64,000 nt of DNA. It comes from Massilia aurea (GTDB lineage Bacteria; Pseudomonadota; Gammaproteobacteria; Burkholderiales; Burkholderiaceae_D). The notes under the pieces were generated by a model. That model had not been told where the DNA came from, did no database searches, and was given only the letters and a program-made list of their open reading frames with translations. Positions 36,093-46,468 of this stretch are shown here, piece after piece. Both the position numbers and the translations under genes were made by a program. The stretch spans positions 186,001 to 250,000 of the forward strand of contig NZ_JANUGZ010000003.1 in NCBI RefSeq assembly GCF_024753205.1, given 5' to 3'. The first letter of the stretch is position 1. Every line of letters starts with the position of its first letter.

Positions 36093-37025
36093 CTATTCGA
36101 GATCGGCCAGCACCTTCAGGTGGGCCACCACGCTGCGCGCCAGCGACGACAGCTCATAGCCGCCTTCAAGACAGCTGACGATCCGCCCGCCGGCGTGCTC
36201 GTTGGCCACCGCCAGCACCTGCCGCGTGATCCACGCATAGTCCGCCTCGACCAGCCCGATGCCGCCCATATCGTCGTCGCGATGGCCGTCGAAGCCGGCC
36301 GAGACAAAAATCATCTGCGGCTTGAAGGCATGCAGCGCCGGCAGCCACTGTTCCTGCACCAACTGGCGCACGGTGTCGCCCTCGCAGCGCGCCGGCACCG
36401 GCACGTTCACGCAGGTGGCGGTAATCGGTTCGGGCTCGGTGTACGGAAAGAACGGATGCTGGAAGAAGCTCGCCATCAGCACGCGCGGATCGTCGCGAAA
36501 CGCGTCGGCCGTGCCATTGCCGTGGTGGACATCGAAGTCGATGATTGCGACGCGTTGTAGACCATGCGCCTCGAGCGCGTGGCGCGCGGCGATGGCCACG
36601 TTGTTGAAGAGGCAAAAGCCCATCGGCTCGGTCGGCGTGGCGTGGTGGCCTGGCGGGCGCACCGAGCAGAAGGCATTGGTGACCGTGCCGGCGATGACGT
36701 CGTTGGTTGCCGCCACTGCGGCGCCGGCTGCGCGCAGCGCCGCCTGGTAGCTGTGCTGATTGAGCGACGTGTCGCCATCGAGCGGGTAGTAATCGCCAGG
36801 CGTCGTGGGCACATGGTCGCGCACCAGCGCCAGCGCGCCCGCCGTGTGGTTGCGCAGGATCTGCGTCGTGTCGGCCAGCGGCGCACTGCGCTGCTCGATC
36901 AAGCCATCCAGGCGCGCCAGGATCAATTGGTCGTCGATGGCCCGCAGGCGCGCCGGGGACTCGGGATGCCAATCGCCCATTTCGTGCCGCAGGCAGTCGG
37001 GGTGGCTGTAAATCGCTGTACTCAT
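36093..37025 (-). CDS. Histone deacetylase-family zinc hydrolase
   Basis: This 310-residue enzyme has the HDAC/acetylpolyamine amidohydrolase pattern: RPPGHHA, zinc ligands in DFDVHHGNGT, and SAGFDGHRDD with the second aspartate. Bacterial members remove acetyl groups from polyamines or other small amides. The start at 37025 is chosen for the conserved TAIYSHPDCLRHEMG opening. It is divergent from the moxR operon across 216 bases in which I see no further gene. Confidence 0.9.
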   Translation of the reverse strand: MSTAIYSHPDCLRHEMGDWHPESPARLRAIDDQLILARLDGLIEQRSAPLADTTQILRNHTAGALALVRDHVPTTPGDYYPLDGDTSLNQHSYQAALRAAGAAVAATNDVIAGTVTNAFCSVRPPGHHATPTEPMGFCLFNNVAIAARHALEAHGLQRVAIIDFDVHHGNGTADAFRDDPRVLMASFFQHPFFPYTEPEPITATCVNVPVPARCEGDTVRQLVQEQWLPALHAFKPQMIFVSAGFDGHRDDDMGGIGLVEADYAWITRQVLAVANEHAGGRIVSCLEGGYELSSLARSVVAHLKVLADLE

Positions 37026-37241
37026 GATGCTCGGTCTCCGCCTGTGCTCATCCATTCACACCTTGCCGCGCCGTTCTCGCATAGAATCCCTTGGGACGGC
37101 TTGTTGCTGTCGACGTATGAAGATTGCCAATGACGCTAATCTACCACGGCAGGCCGCAGCGCTGCTGTGCCGCCTTGTCAATCATGCATGCGCGCCAGGT
37201 CCGCCGACCTGTTTCATGTACCGAATAACGTAAAGCCAACC

Positions 37242-38161
<920 letters not shown>

Positions 38162-38162
<1 letters not shown>

Positions 38163-39154
38163 TGGCGCTGGCGCTCCGGGGCTGGTTGCGCCGCACGACC
38201 GGCACATGGCTGCCGCGCGGCGGCGCGCTCGATGCGGGCGAAGTGGTCATCAGCCAGCGCCGCGTGTTCATCGTGCCATCGCGCGCGGGCCTCGGGTTCG
38301 TGCTGCTGCTGGCCGTGCTGCTGATCGGCTCGGTCAATTATGGGCTCGGCCTTGGCTTCGGCCTGACCTTTCTGGCACTGTCATGCGCACTGGTCGACAT
38401 GGTCGCCACCTACCGCAATCTGGCGCAGCTACGCCTGCAACAGGGCCGCACGGCGCCCGTGTTTGCGGGCGAAGTGGCGCAATTTGAGCTGCATGTGATC
38501 AACCGCACGCGCCTGGCGCGCTACGCCGTGCGGGCCGACTTTGCCGACTGGCTAGATGCGCGCCACGTCGCCGACATCGCCGCCGGCACGCAGGCCACCG
38601 TCACGCTCACACTGCCGACCACCGCGCGCGGCTGGGCGGCGCCGGCGCGTGTGAAGCTGTCGACGCGCTTTCCCCTTGGCCTGTTCGTCGCCTGGAGCTA
38701 CTGGCGGCCGGCCGCGCAAGTGCTGGTCTACCCGCGTCCCGAAGACGGCGCGCCCGGCCTGCCGCTGCAGGGCGGCGGCGGCAACAGCGTGCGCACGGCC
38801 GGCCATGACGATTTTGCCGGCGTGCGCAATTACCAGGCGGGCGACTCGCCGCGCCAGATGGCGTGGCGCCAGATCGCGCGGCTCGATCCGAGCATCGGCG
38901 GCCAGTTGGTGACCAAGCACTTTGAAGGCGGTGGCGGCGACGAACTGGTGCTCGACTTCGACCGCCTGCCACGCACGCTCGACGTCGAACTGCGCCTGGC
39001 ACGCCTGACGCGCTGGGTGCTGGACGCCGAAAGCCGCGCCCTGCCCTACGCCTTCCACCTGGGCGCCGTGCGCATCGACGCCGGCAGCGGCGCGGCGCAC
39101 CAGGCGGCGTGCCTGCGCGCGCTGGCCTTGTATGGTATCGAGGGGCCCGCATGA
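38162..39154 (+). CDS. DUF58 membrane protein
   Basis: The 330-residue protein has two close membrane segments at about residues 40-80 and the DUF58 signature with DFAGVRNYQAGDSPRQMAWRQ. Its ATG overlaps the moxR stop by one base. DUF58 proteins are standard partners of MoxR and transglutaminase-like genes; the molecular role is unknown. Confidence 0.9.
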
Positions 39155-41166
39155 ACTTCCTGCGTACCCCACTGCCACGCGACAAGGCCGACACGCTGCT
39201 ATTACTGGCCAGCGCGGTGCTGGTGCTGGCGCCGCACGCGCTGCACCTGCCGTGGTGGGTCTCGCTGCTGTGCGCGGCCACGCTGGCCTGGCGCGCCGCC
39301 ATCACGCTGCGCGGCAAGCGCATGCCCAAGGCCATCGTCCTGCTGCCGATTGCGATTGCCGCCATGGTCGGCGTGCAGTTCAGCTACGACACGCTGCTCG
39401 GCAAGGATGCCGGCGTGGCGATGCTGGTACTGCTGGTGGCCTTCAAGATGCTCGAGATGCACGCGCGGCGCGACCTGTTCGTCGTGGTGTTCCTGTGCTT
39501 CTTCCTCGTGCTGACCAACTTCTTTTACGCGCAGGGGATCGGCACGGCGGTCATGATGATCGCGTCGGTGCTGCTGCTGCTGGCCACGCAGCTGTCGTTC
39601 CAGTTCACCGGCGCGGTACCGCCGCTGCGCACGCGCCTGGCGATGGCCGCGCGCATGCTGGTCTTTGCCGCGCCGATCGCGATCGCGCTGTTTTTCGTGT
39701 TCCCGCGCATCCAGGGCCCGCTGTGGAGCATGCCGGGCGGCCCGGGCGCTGGTACCTCGGGCTTGTCGGACCAGATGGCACCGGGCCAGATGTCGAACCT
39801 GGCGCTGTCCGAAGAGCCGGCGTTTCGCGTGCGCTTCTTTGGCCGCCCACCACTGCCGCCTCAGTTGTACTGGCGCGGCCCGGTGCTCGACGCCTTCGAT
39901 GGCCTGACCTGGCGTCGCGGCGACAACACCGCGTCGGGCCGCAATCTGCGCCTGTCGGTCGGCGGGCCGGGACTGGAATACGAAGTCACGCTCGAACCGT
40001 CGCAATCACGCTGGGTGTTCGCGCTCGAGATGCCGGGCGAATTGCCGGTCGTGCCGGGCCACGAGTTGCGCATCTCGCCCCAGTTCGAACTAACGGCCGA
40101 CACGCCGCTGGCGAGCCGCGTGCGCTACCGCGCCAGCTCGCATGTCGAGTATGCGCTGCAGAGTGGTCCTGTGCTCGCTGACACCAATCGCTGGCTGCTG
40201 CTGCCGTATGGCTTCAACCCGCGCGCACTGGCTGCCGGCATGGCCTTGCGCGCGCTGGCCGATCCGGCCGCGCGGGTGGACGCCGTGCTGCGCCAGTTCC
40301 GCGAGCAGCCATTTGAATACACGCTGGCCCCGCCGCTGCTCGGGCGCCATACGGTCGACGAATTCCTGTACGGGACACGCTCGGGCTTTTGCGAACATTA
40401 CTCGGGTGCGTTCGTGTTCCTGATGCGCGCGGCCGGCGTGCCGGCGCGCGTGGTGACCGGCTACCAAGGGGGCGAACTCAATCCCATCGACGGCTTCATG
40501 ACGGTGCGCCAGTCGGATGCCCACGCCTGGGCCGAAGTCTGGATCGCCGGCCGTGGCTGGCTGCGCGTGGATCCGACGGCGGCGGTAGCGCCGGAGCGCG
40601 TGCAGTCGGGGACGAACCGCGCCACGGAGCGGCCCGCGCCCTTCGGCATCGACGCACTGCGCGGCGTGAATCCGTTCGGACCGGAAGCCGGCGCCTGGCT
40701 GGCCGATGTGCGCAACGCGATGGGCGCGCTCAACAATGGCTGGAACCAGTGGGTGCTGAACTACACACCGGAACGCCAGCGCAGCGTCGTGCAAGGCTTG
40801 CAGGACAAGTTGCTCGGCTGGCCGTTCGGCGTCGCACTGGTGCTGACCGGATTGGCCTGGTGGGGCATGAAGATTTTGCGGCGCCGTCGCGAAATCGACC
40901 CGATCGATGCTCTATACTCGGTCTTGTGCAAGCGTCTGGGCCAGGCCGGCCTGCCGCGCGCGCAAGACGAAGGGCCCAGTGCCTACGCGGCGCGCATCCT
41001 CGCCACCGATGCTGCTACCGCCGCCGGCGCACAGGCCCTGGGCCCGCCCGCCCGCGAGGCCGCCATCGCCTTCCTGCGTCGTTACAGCGCCTGGCGCTAC
41101 GCCGCGCCCGCAGCCGATCCCCGGCTCCATGCCACCTTGAAACGTCTATTGTCGCAAGTCAGATGA
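39151..41166 (+). CDS. TgpA-like transglutaminase membrane protein
   Basis: This 671-residue inner-membrane protein has five or six N-terminal membrane segments, a periplasmic transglutaminase-like core and a C-terminal membrane segment near residue 560. The triad is visible: cysteine in GFCEHYSGAFVFL, histidine in SDAHAWAEVW and aspartate in RVDPTAAVAP. The family is named for TgpA of Pseudomonas. The ATG overlaps the DUF58 stop by 4 bases. Confidence 0.9.
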   Translation: MNFLRTPLPRDKADTLLLLASAVLVLAPHALHLPWWVSLLCAATLAWRAAITLRGKRMPKAIVLLPIAIAAMVGVQFSYDTLLGKDAGVAMLVLLVAFKMLEMHARRDLFVVVFLCFFLVLTNFFYAQGIGTAVMMIASVLLLLATQLSFQFTGAVPPLRTRLAMAARMLVFAAPIAIALFFVFPRIQGPLWSMPGGPGAGTSGLSDQMAPGQMSNLALSEEPAFRVRFFGRPPLPPQLYWRGPVLDAFDGLTWRRGDNTASGRNLRLSVGGPGLEYEVTLEPSQSRWVFALEMPGELPVVPGHELRISPQFELTADTPLASRVRYRASSHVEYALQSGPVLADTNRWLLLPYGFNPRALAAGMALRALADPAARVDAVLRQFREQPFEYTLAPPLLGRHTVDEFLYGTRSGFCEHYSGAFVFLMRAAGVPARVVTGYQGGELNPIDGFMTVRQSDAHAWAEVWIAGRGWLRVDPTAAVAPERVQSGTNRATERPAPFGIDALRGVNPFGPEAGAWLADVRNAMGALNNGWNQWVLNYTPERQRSVVQGLQDKLLGWPFGVALVLTGLAWWGMKILRRRREIDPIDALYSVLCKRLGQAGLPRAQDEGPSAYAARILATDAATAAGAQALGPPAREAAIAFLRRYSAWRYAAPAADPRLHATLKRLLSQVR

Positions 41167-42389
41167 AATTAATTGTTACCCTGTTCGCCGCGCTCGCCCT
41201 TGTCGCCAGCGCGCATGGCGATGCGCTCGCCGCCCCTTCTTCCGACAGCCCGGCGCGCAGCGCGCAAGCCAAGACCAAGGCCGCGAAAGCAAAGGCCGCA
41301 GCGAAAGCCAAATCAACGAAAGCCAAATCAACGAAAGCCAAATCGTCCAAGGCGCGCAGCACGGCCGCCAAGGCCGCGCCAGTTGTTGCAGCCGGCGCCG
41401 CTGCCGCCAGCGTCGTTGACACCGACAACGAGCACGTCAACTTTCTGGAATGGCAACCTGTACGCGACTTCATCGACGGAATGGTGACGCAGCATGGCTT
41501 CGAGCGCGCGGCGCTCGAGACGCTGTTTGGCCAGGTGCGCTACATCGATACGGCCGTGCAGCTGGTCAAGCCGGCGCCGCCGGGCAAGCCGAAGAACTGG
41601 CAAGCCTACAGTGCCCGCTTCATCGAGCCGATCCGGATCCGGGCCGGCGTGCGCTTCTGGGAAGAGAACGCCGAGGCGCTCAAACGCGCCGAAGCGGCGT
41701 ATGGCGTGCCGGCTGAAATCATCGTCGGCATCATCGGCATCGAGACCATCTATGGCCGCGACACCGGGCGCTTCCGCGTGCTCGACTCGCTCACTACACT
41801 GGCGTTCGCCTATCCGGATTCACCGAACCAGGCCGCGCGCCAGGCGTTCTTCCGCGATGAGCTCGCCAACACGCTGGTGCTGGCGCGCGAGCGCGGCTAC
41901 GACCCGTTCTCGCTGCTCGGCTCGTTCGCCGGTGCGGTCGGTCTGCCGCAATTCATGCCGAGCAATATCCTCAAATATGGTGTGGACTTCGACAACGATG
42001 GCCGCGTCGATCTGCGCGGCTCCAGCGTCGATGCGATCGGCAGCGTGGCCAACTTCCTGATCCAGCATGGCTGGAATCCCGAGCACCGCGGGCCGACTGC
42101 GTATGCGGCCGACGTCTCGCCAACGCGTGCCTGGGAGTCGCTGCTCGGACTCGGTCTGGAAGCGACGCTGAAACCGGAAACGCTGCGTGCTGCTGGCGTG
42201 GTCACCAGCACGCCGCTACCGGCGGAGAACCTGTACGGTTTGATCGACCTGCAAAATGGTGCCGAGCCAACCGAGTACTGGGTTGCCAACGATAACTTCT
42301 ATGCCATTACCAAATACAATCGCAGTTATTTCTATGCAATGTCGGTGGTGGACCTGGGACGTGCGGTGCGGGCTGCCCGACCAGAGTGA
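41163..42389 (+). CDS. mltB: Lytic murein transglycosylase B with Lys/Ala-rich linker
   Basis: This 408-residue periplasmic enzyme cuts peptidoglycan glycan strands. The catalytic glutamate is in IVGIIGIETIYGR, and GLPQFMPSN with VDFDNDGRVDL are typical MltB blocks. A signal peptide is followed by about 45 residues almost only of Lys, Ala, Ser and Thr, resembling histone H1-like tails, before the catalytic domain. The start overlaps the transglutaminase stop by 4 bases, so it joins the moxR operon. Confidence 0.92.
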   Translation: MKLIVTLFAALALVASAHGDALAAPSSDSPARSAQAKTKAAKAKAAAKAKSTKAKSTKAKSSKARSTAAKAAPVVAAGAAAASVVDTDNEHVNFLEWQPVRDFIDGMVTQHGFERAALETLFGQVRYIDTAVQLVKPAPPGKPKNWQAYSARFIEPIRIRAGVRFWEENAEALKRAEAAYGVPAEIIVGIIGIETIYGRDTGRFRVLDSLTTLAFAYPDSPNQAARQAFFRDELANTLVLARERGYDPFSLLGSFAGAVGLPQFMPSNILKYGVDFDNDGRVDLRGSSVDAIGSVANFLIQHGWNPEHRGPTAYAADVSPTRAWESLLGLGLEATLKPETLRAAGVVTSTPLPAENLYGLIDLQNGAEPTEYWVANDNFYAITKYNRSYFYAMSVVDLGRAVRAARPE

Positions 42390-42482
42390 GGCACATCACA
42401 CTTCCTTTCCGAGCGGGAAATTTTGTAATCCTTTGTAACAAGTTTCCTGTCAACTTTCAATATTGCTGACCAGCACTCGCTC

Positions 42483-42503
42483 GCATACCCCCCAGGGGTA
42501 TGC
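42483..42503 (+). terminator. Hairpin after mltB
   Basis: GCATACCCC pairs with GGGGTATGC around a 3-base loop. No T-run follows. It could end the moxR-mltB operon or be an operator, as the sequence also looks like CsoR-type sites. Confidence 0.35.
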
Positions 42504-42520
42504 TCAGACATCTTGCAATT

Positions 42521-42544
42521 ATTCGTACTAAATATATTACGAAT
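42521..42544. promoter_or_regulatory. ATTCGTA-N10-TACGAAT dyad
   Basis: Perfect 7-base arms flank a 10-base AT-rich spacer. The layout suggests an operator bound by a dimeric regulator. It lies 313 bases before the HTH gene. Confidence 0.35.
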
Positions 42545-42856
42545 GTAGTCATACTCCCCATTTTCTTTTCATTTAGTCAGCAATTTCCATACTGTGCGGC
42601 ATCAAAGGCTGGATGCCCGTACACTATTGATTAATCAAAAAACAATAGTTGTTTCGCGTGACTATATGAGAGAATTGCATTGCGGCTATTGTTGCAAGTA
42701 GACAACGGTAACCAAATCGAAAGAAACGATTCCGGCTTGCTCATGAGTATCGGTATCGAAATAGTTGTACAATTGAATAGAAATTTACGAAAGTAAAACC
42801 GGACTCGACGTTGTAAATGTTGATGACTCCGCACTAACCCCTAAGGAATATGAATC

Positions 42857-43195
42857 ATGACTAACCAAGTCGGCATTGATATGAACAGCGATTCGGAAGG
42901 CGACGAGCTGCTTCAGTACAACCCGAACCGCCTTCTCGATACGCTGATCGAGAACCTGCGCCTGAAAAATGACGCTGCGCTGTCGCGCGCGCTGGAAGTG
43001 GCGCCGCCAGTGATTTCGAAAATCCGTCACCACCGCCTGCCAGTCGGCGCTTCGCTGCTGATCCGCATGCACGAAGTGAGCGACCTGTCGATCCGTGACC
43101 TGCGCTACCTGATGGGCGATCGCCGTGCAAAATTCCGCATCAGCGACAAGCAGTTCAAGCCAAAAGAAGGCGCGGTCCCGGCAATGAAGGACTGA
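42857..43195 (+). CDS. Small helix-turn-helix protein
   Basis: This 112-residue protein has a lambda-repressor-like helix-turn-helix: SRALEVAPPVISKIRHHRLP at about residues 47-66, then a helical segment with DLRYLMGDRR. The sequence does not match a named family I know well. It is likely a small DNA-binding regulator. AAGGA is 9 bases before the ATG, and the upstream region has several dyads it could bind. Confidence 0.7.
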   Translation: MTNQVGIDMNSDSEGDELLQYNPNRLLDTLIENLRLKNDAALSRALEVAPPVISKIRHHRLPVGASLLIRMHEVSDLSIRDLRYLMGDRRAKFRISDKQFKPKEGAVPAMKD

Positions 43196-43284
43196 GCAAC
43201 GTCGGGCGCTTCAGGGCGTCTGCGTTGTTCGTCTGGCCAGGATTGAACGGGCCGTCGCCATCTGGCACGGCCGGCACCAGTAGT

Positions 43285-43419
43285 GCATACGCCCGCGCGG
43301 GCGTATGAGCCGCCGCATTGGCGGACGACCGAAGGAAATTGGCTTGGAGCCGATGGAAAGGTCTAGGCAGTCCAAGGACTGATTTGACGAGGCCGCCTGT
43401 GCACCAGGCGGCCTTTTTT
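43285..43419 (+). ncRNA. Candidate structured small RNA with terminator
   Basis: Five successive hairpins are seen: CATACGCCCG/CGGGCGTATG (43286-43307), CCGCC/GGCGG (43310-43324), a long arm GACC/GGTC with inner ATTGGC/GCCGAT and purine-rich internal loop (43327-43363), CAGTC/GACTG (43368-43381), and the terminator stem. No known RNA family is recognised. It may be the 3' region of the HTH transcript or a separate RNA. Confidence 0.5.
43390..43419 (+). terminator. Intrinsic terminator after the HTH gene / RNA candidate
   Basis: AGGCCGCCTG (43390-43399) pairs with CAGGCGGCCT (43405-43414) and is followed by a run of T. Confidence 0.92.
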
Positions 43420-43462
43420 ATGGCGCAGTCAGTCTTGTAGCAGCATTGACCGCGCCGCTGCT

Positions 43463-44365
43463 TCAGGCAGGAAAGACCCCCGTGGACAGGTAGCGATCAC
43501 CCCGGTCGCAGACGATGAACACGATGGTCGCGTTCTCGACGGTCTGCGCGATGCGCAGCGCCACTTCACAGGCGCCAGCGGCCGAAATGCCGCAGAAGAT
43601 ACCCTCTTCGGCCGCCATGCGGCGTGCCATCTGCTCAGCGGCTGCCTGGCTCACGCTCTCGACCTGGTCGACGCGCGCCTTGTCATAGATCTTCGGCAGG
43701 TAGGCTTCGGGCCACTTGCGGATGCCCGGGATCGACGAGCCTTCTTCGGGCTGCGCGCCGATGATGCGCACCGCCTCGTTCTGCTCCTTCAGATAGCGCG
43801 ACACGCCCATGATGGTACCGGTGGTGCCCATGGCGCTGACGAAGTGGGTGACGCGCCCGTCGGTGTCGCGCCAGATTTCCGGTCCCGTGCTCTCATAGTG
43901 GGCGCGGGGATTGTCGTCGTTGGCGAACTGGTCGAGGATGATGCCCTGGCCGTCTTTCTGCATCTGCTCGGCCATGTCGCGCGCGTATTCCATGCCGCCG
44001 GTCTTTGGCGTGAGGATGATCTGCGCACCGTAGGCAGCCATGCTCTGGCGCCGCTCGATCGACAGGTTGTCGGGCATCAGGAGGATCATCTTGTAGCCGA
44101 GGATTGCCGCAGCCATCGCCAGCGCGATACCGGTATTGCCGCTGGTCGCTTCGATCAGCGTGTCGCCCGGCTTGATCTGGCCACGCAGTTCGGCGCCGCG
44201 CAGCATCGACATCGCAGCCCGGTCCTTCACGGAGCCGGCCGGGTTGTTGCCCTCGAGCTTGCCCAGGATGATGTTGTTGCGGGCCGCGCACTCCGCACCC
44301 GGCAGGCGCTGCAGCTGCACGAGCGGCGTGTTGCCGATCGTGGATTCGATGGTCTTGTATGCCAT
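43463..44365 (-). CDS. cysM: Cysteine synthase B
   Basis: This 300-residue PLP enzyme makes cysteine from O-acetylserine and sulfide or thiosulfate. The PLP lysine is in AGSVKDRAA, the substrate loop is EATSGNTGIALA, and the phosphate loop GTTGTIMG follows. Sequence blocks such as CDRGDRYLSTGVF at the C-terminus fit CysM rather than CysK. The start at 44365 (MAYKTIEST) is the family start. Confidence 0.95.
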   Translation of the reverse strand: MAYKTIESTIGNTPLVQLQRLPGAECAARNNIILGKLEGNNPAGSVKDRAAMSMLRGAELRGQIKPGDTLIEATSGNTGIALAMAAAILGYKMILLMPDNLSIERRQSMAAYGAQIILTPKTGGMEYARDMAEQMQKDGQGIILDQFANDDNPRAHYESTGPEIWRDTDGRVTHFVSAMGTTGTIMGVSRYLKEQNEAVRIIGAQPEEGSSIPGIRKWPEAYLPKIYDKARVDQVESVSQAAAEQMARRMAAEEGIFCGISAAGACEVALRIAQTVENATIVFIVCDRGDRYLSTGVFPA

Positions 44366-44448
44366 TGCGTTCTCTATTCCTTGCGATACCAAAACACCAT
44401 TTTAATCCGAGACGAACGTCGACGTTGGAGGACGGGTTCGACAATGCA

Positions 44449-44483
44449 AAGGGCCGCGATGCAAACGTTCCATCGCGGCCCTT
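44449..44483 (-). terminator. Terminator after the M28 peptidase gene
   Basis: AAGGGCCGCGATG (44449-44461) pairs perfectly with CATCGCGGCCCTT (44471-44483). It lies 22 bases past the peptidase stop. Confidence 0.75.
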
Positions 44484-44504
44484 CTGTCTGCGTCAGACGC
44501 TGGC

Positions 44505-45920
44505 TTAACGCAGCGGCATCGGATACGTTGCGACGCTGACGTTACCGTCCTTGTCCACCGCCTGCACCCCGAAGAAGACATTGTCCTTCGACAGGTCGAG
44601 CGTGGCTTCCGTCACGTTGCCAACCCACTTTGAACCTTCCCAGTTGGCGCTGGTCGTGTCGCGCCAGACGATGCGGTAGCCGGCCAGATCGGGCTCGCCA
44701 TTCGCTTTCCAGACCAAGGTGGAATCGTTGGTCAGGGCTGCGGTGCGCAGCTTGACCTCTTGCGGTGCGGCCGGCGCCATTGCGAGCGACGCCATCGCGG
44801 CGCCATTCACGCGCGTTACCTTGGCGATGTAGTCGAAGTCGACGTGGTCGATCGTGTCGCCGTACACCTTGCCGTTTTCGGTGCGCAGATCCTGGTGCTG
44901 GTGCGCGAAGTCTTCGGCTGGCTCGGTAAAGCGCAGCGCGGCGTAACCCTGCTCCAGGAACGGCATGTGGTCGCCCCCGCGCAGATAGCGGTCATGCCGC
45001 TGGATCACGCTGACCTTGAAGCCTTTCACGTAGCGCTCGCCCTGCTCTTTCGTGTGGCGCGCGAGCTGGCGCGAAAGCGAATCGTTCTCGCCGCCCGTGG
45101 CTACCAGCTGGCGCACGGCCTCGCTCATTTCCTTGGTCGCCGGGATACTCTGGGCAAACAGGCGCACCTGCTTGTTGTCGACCTTGCCATCGTCGCCCTT
45201 CGAGCTGCCGATGATGTCGTTGGTGAACATGCCGGCCACGTTCCAGTTCTTTTCACGCGCACCGACGGCCCAGTGGCGGGCGCCGATCAGGCCCTGCTCT
45301 TCGGCGGCCACGGCCATGAACACGAGCGTCGCGTCGAACTTGTACTTGGCCATCACGCACGCCAGTTCCATGATAGCGGCGGTGCCCGATGCATCGTCGT
45401 TCGCGCCTGGCGCGTCCGAGGTAGCGTCCATCACGTCCGAGGCGCGCGAGTCGTAGTGGCCGCTGACCACATACATGCGCTCTTTGGAAGCGGCCTGCGT
45501 GCCGGGTAGCGTCGCGACGACGTTGACGATCTCGGTGGGCTTGGTGATGCGCGCCGAGACAGGCGCCACGTGGCTGTCATACGTGACCTGCAATGGCGTG
45601 CCGGCACCGCAGCGCTCGAGCTCGGCCTTGATCCAGCGGCGGGCAGCGCCGATGCCGCGCGTTGGCGATTCGGTCTCGGACATCGTGTGGCGCGTGCCGA
45701 AGCTGACCAGCTTGCGGATATGGCCTTCGATGCGCTGTTGCGACACTTCACCGAGGATCTTCGTGATCTGGGCTTGCTGCGCAGTGATGTCGGGTTGTTT
45801 CGGTGTGGCGGGCGAAGCGGACGTAGTTGCTGGCGCAGCAGCTGAAGCGGCGCCTGCAGCGGCCAGCAGGGCTGCCAACAAGGCGGTTGAGACACGAGAT
45901 GAGACACGGGCGTGAGGCAT
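44505..45920 (-). CDS. Exported M28-family zinc aminopeptidase
   Basis: This 471-residue secreted peptidase has a signal peptide ending SAAAP, then an M28 core: first zinc ligands in SGHYDSRASD and PGANDDASGT, catalytic and zinc glutamates in AVAAEEQGLIGARH, aspartate in TNDIIGSSKG and last histidine in GGDHMPFLEQGY. The last 100 residues form a fibronectin type III-like domain ending with PMPLR. It probably trims peptides outside the cell or in the periplasm. Confidence 0.9.
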   Translation of the reverse strand: MPHARVSSRVSTALLAALLAAAGAASAAAPATTSASPATPKQPDITAQQAQITKILGEVSQQRIEGHIRKLVSFGTRHTMSETESPTRGIGAARRWIKAELERCGAGTPLQVTYDSHVAPVSARITKPTEIVNVVATLPGTQAASKERMYVVSGHYDSRASDVMDATSDAPGANDDASGTAAIMELACVMAKYKFDATLVFMAVAAEEQGLIGARHWAVGAREKNWNVAGMFTNDIIGSSKGDDGKVDNKQVRLFAQSIPATKEMSEAVRQLVATGGENDSLSRQLARHTKEQGERYVKGFKVSVIQRHDRYLRGGDHMPFLEQGYAALRFTEPAEDFAHQHQDLRTENGKVYGDTIDHVDFDYIAKVTRVNGAAMASLAMAPAAPQEVKLRTAALTNDSTLVWKANGEPDLAGYRIVWRDTTSANWEGSKWVGNVTEATLDLSKDNVFFGVQAVDKDGNVSVATYPMPLR

Positions 45921-46009
45921 GACGACCTTTCTGATGTTGATGTTCAAGCATGATCTTGAAGAGCTGGAACATCTTGCCACGCGCCCGTGACGCTGTCAGT
46001 CAATACATG

Positions 46010-46357
46010 TCATGTTGCGGTCTTGGCGTCGGCCGGTTTGGCCGCCGACTTGTCGCCCTTGGCTGCAGCAGGCTTGGCGGCGGCGCCTTCCTTGGCCTTG
46101 CCGTTGACCACCAGCCCGGACTGACTCAGCTTGGCGGCCTTTTTATTGCCCATGCCCTTGACGCGCGTTTGCAGATCGGGCCAGTCCTTGAACTCACCCT
46201 TGGCGCGCTCGTCGAGGATGGCCTTGGACATGCTCGGCCCCACGCCCTTGACGCCATCGAGCGCGGCGACATCGGCTTTGTTCACATCGACCTGGGCAAA
46301 CGCCATGCTCCCCGAGACAGCCAGCGCGGCAAAGGCAAGCATCAGTTTCTTGATCAT
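46010..46357 (-). CDS. ComEA-like helix-hairpin-helix protein
   Basis: This 115-residue exported protein has a signal peptide ending AFAQ and a helix-hairpin-helix domain (DVNKADVAALDGVKGVGPSM at about 23-42). The C-terminus is an Ala/Lys-rich tail. ComEA-type proteins bind DNA during natural transformation; with no other competence genes here that role is not proven. Confidence 0.8.
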   Translation of the reverse strand: MIKKLMLAFAALAVSGSMAFAQVDVNKADVAALDGVKGVGPSMSKAILDERAKGEFKDWPDLQTRVKGMGNKKAAKLSQSGLVVNGKAKEGAAAKPAAAKGDKSAAKPADAKTAT

Positions 46358-46468
46358 CGAATTTCTCCATTGGTTGAAGACGCTGGACGGCGACGCCGCC
46401 CATCGCTCTTCTAACGGATCGCCCGGTGCGTCGTTGACGGGCCGGGCTTGAGGCAGATCAGGGGCGAC

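Larger units (their letters stand above)
42390..42856. other. AT-rich intergenic region with three dyad elements
   Basis: No gene is seen in these 467 bases. Three inverted repeats occur: GCATACCCC/GGGGTATGC at 42483-42503, ATTCGTA-N10-TACGAAT at 42521-42544, and ACTATTG/CAATAGT at 42623-42649 around the palindrome TTGATTAATCAA. They probably hold the mltB end and control of the small HTH gene. Confidence 0.6.

Noticed and set aside
42483-42503. CsoR/RcnR-type metal operator
   Set aside because: The C-rich dyad looks similar, but no metal-efflux or CsoR gene is near; a plain hairpin after mltB is simpler.
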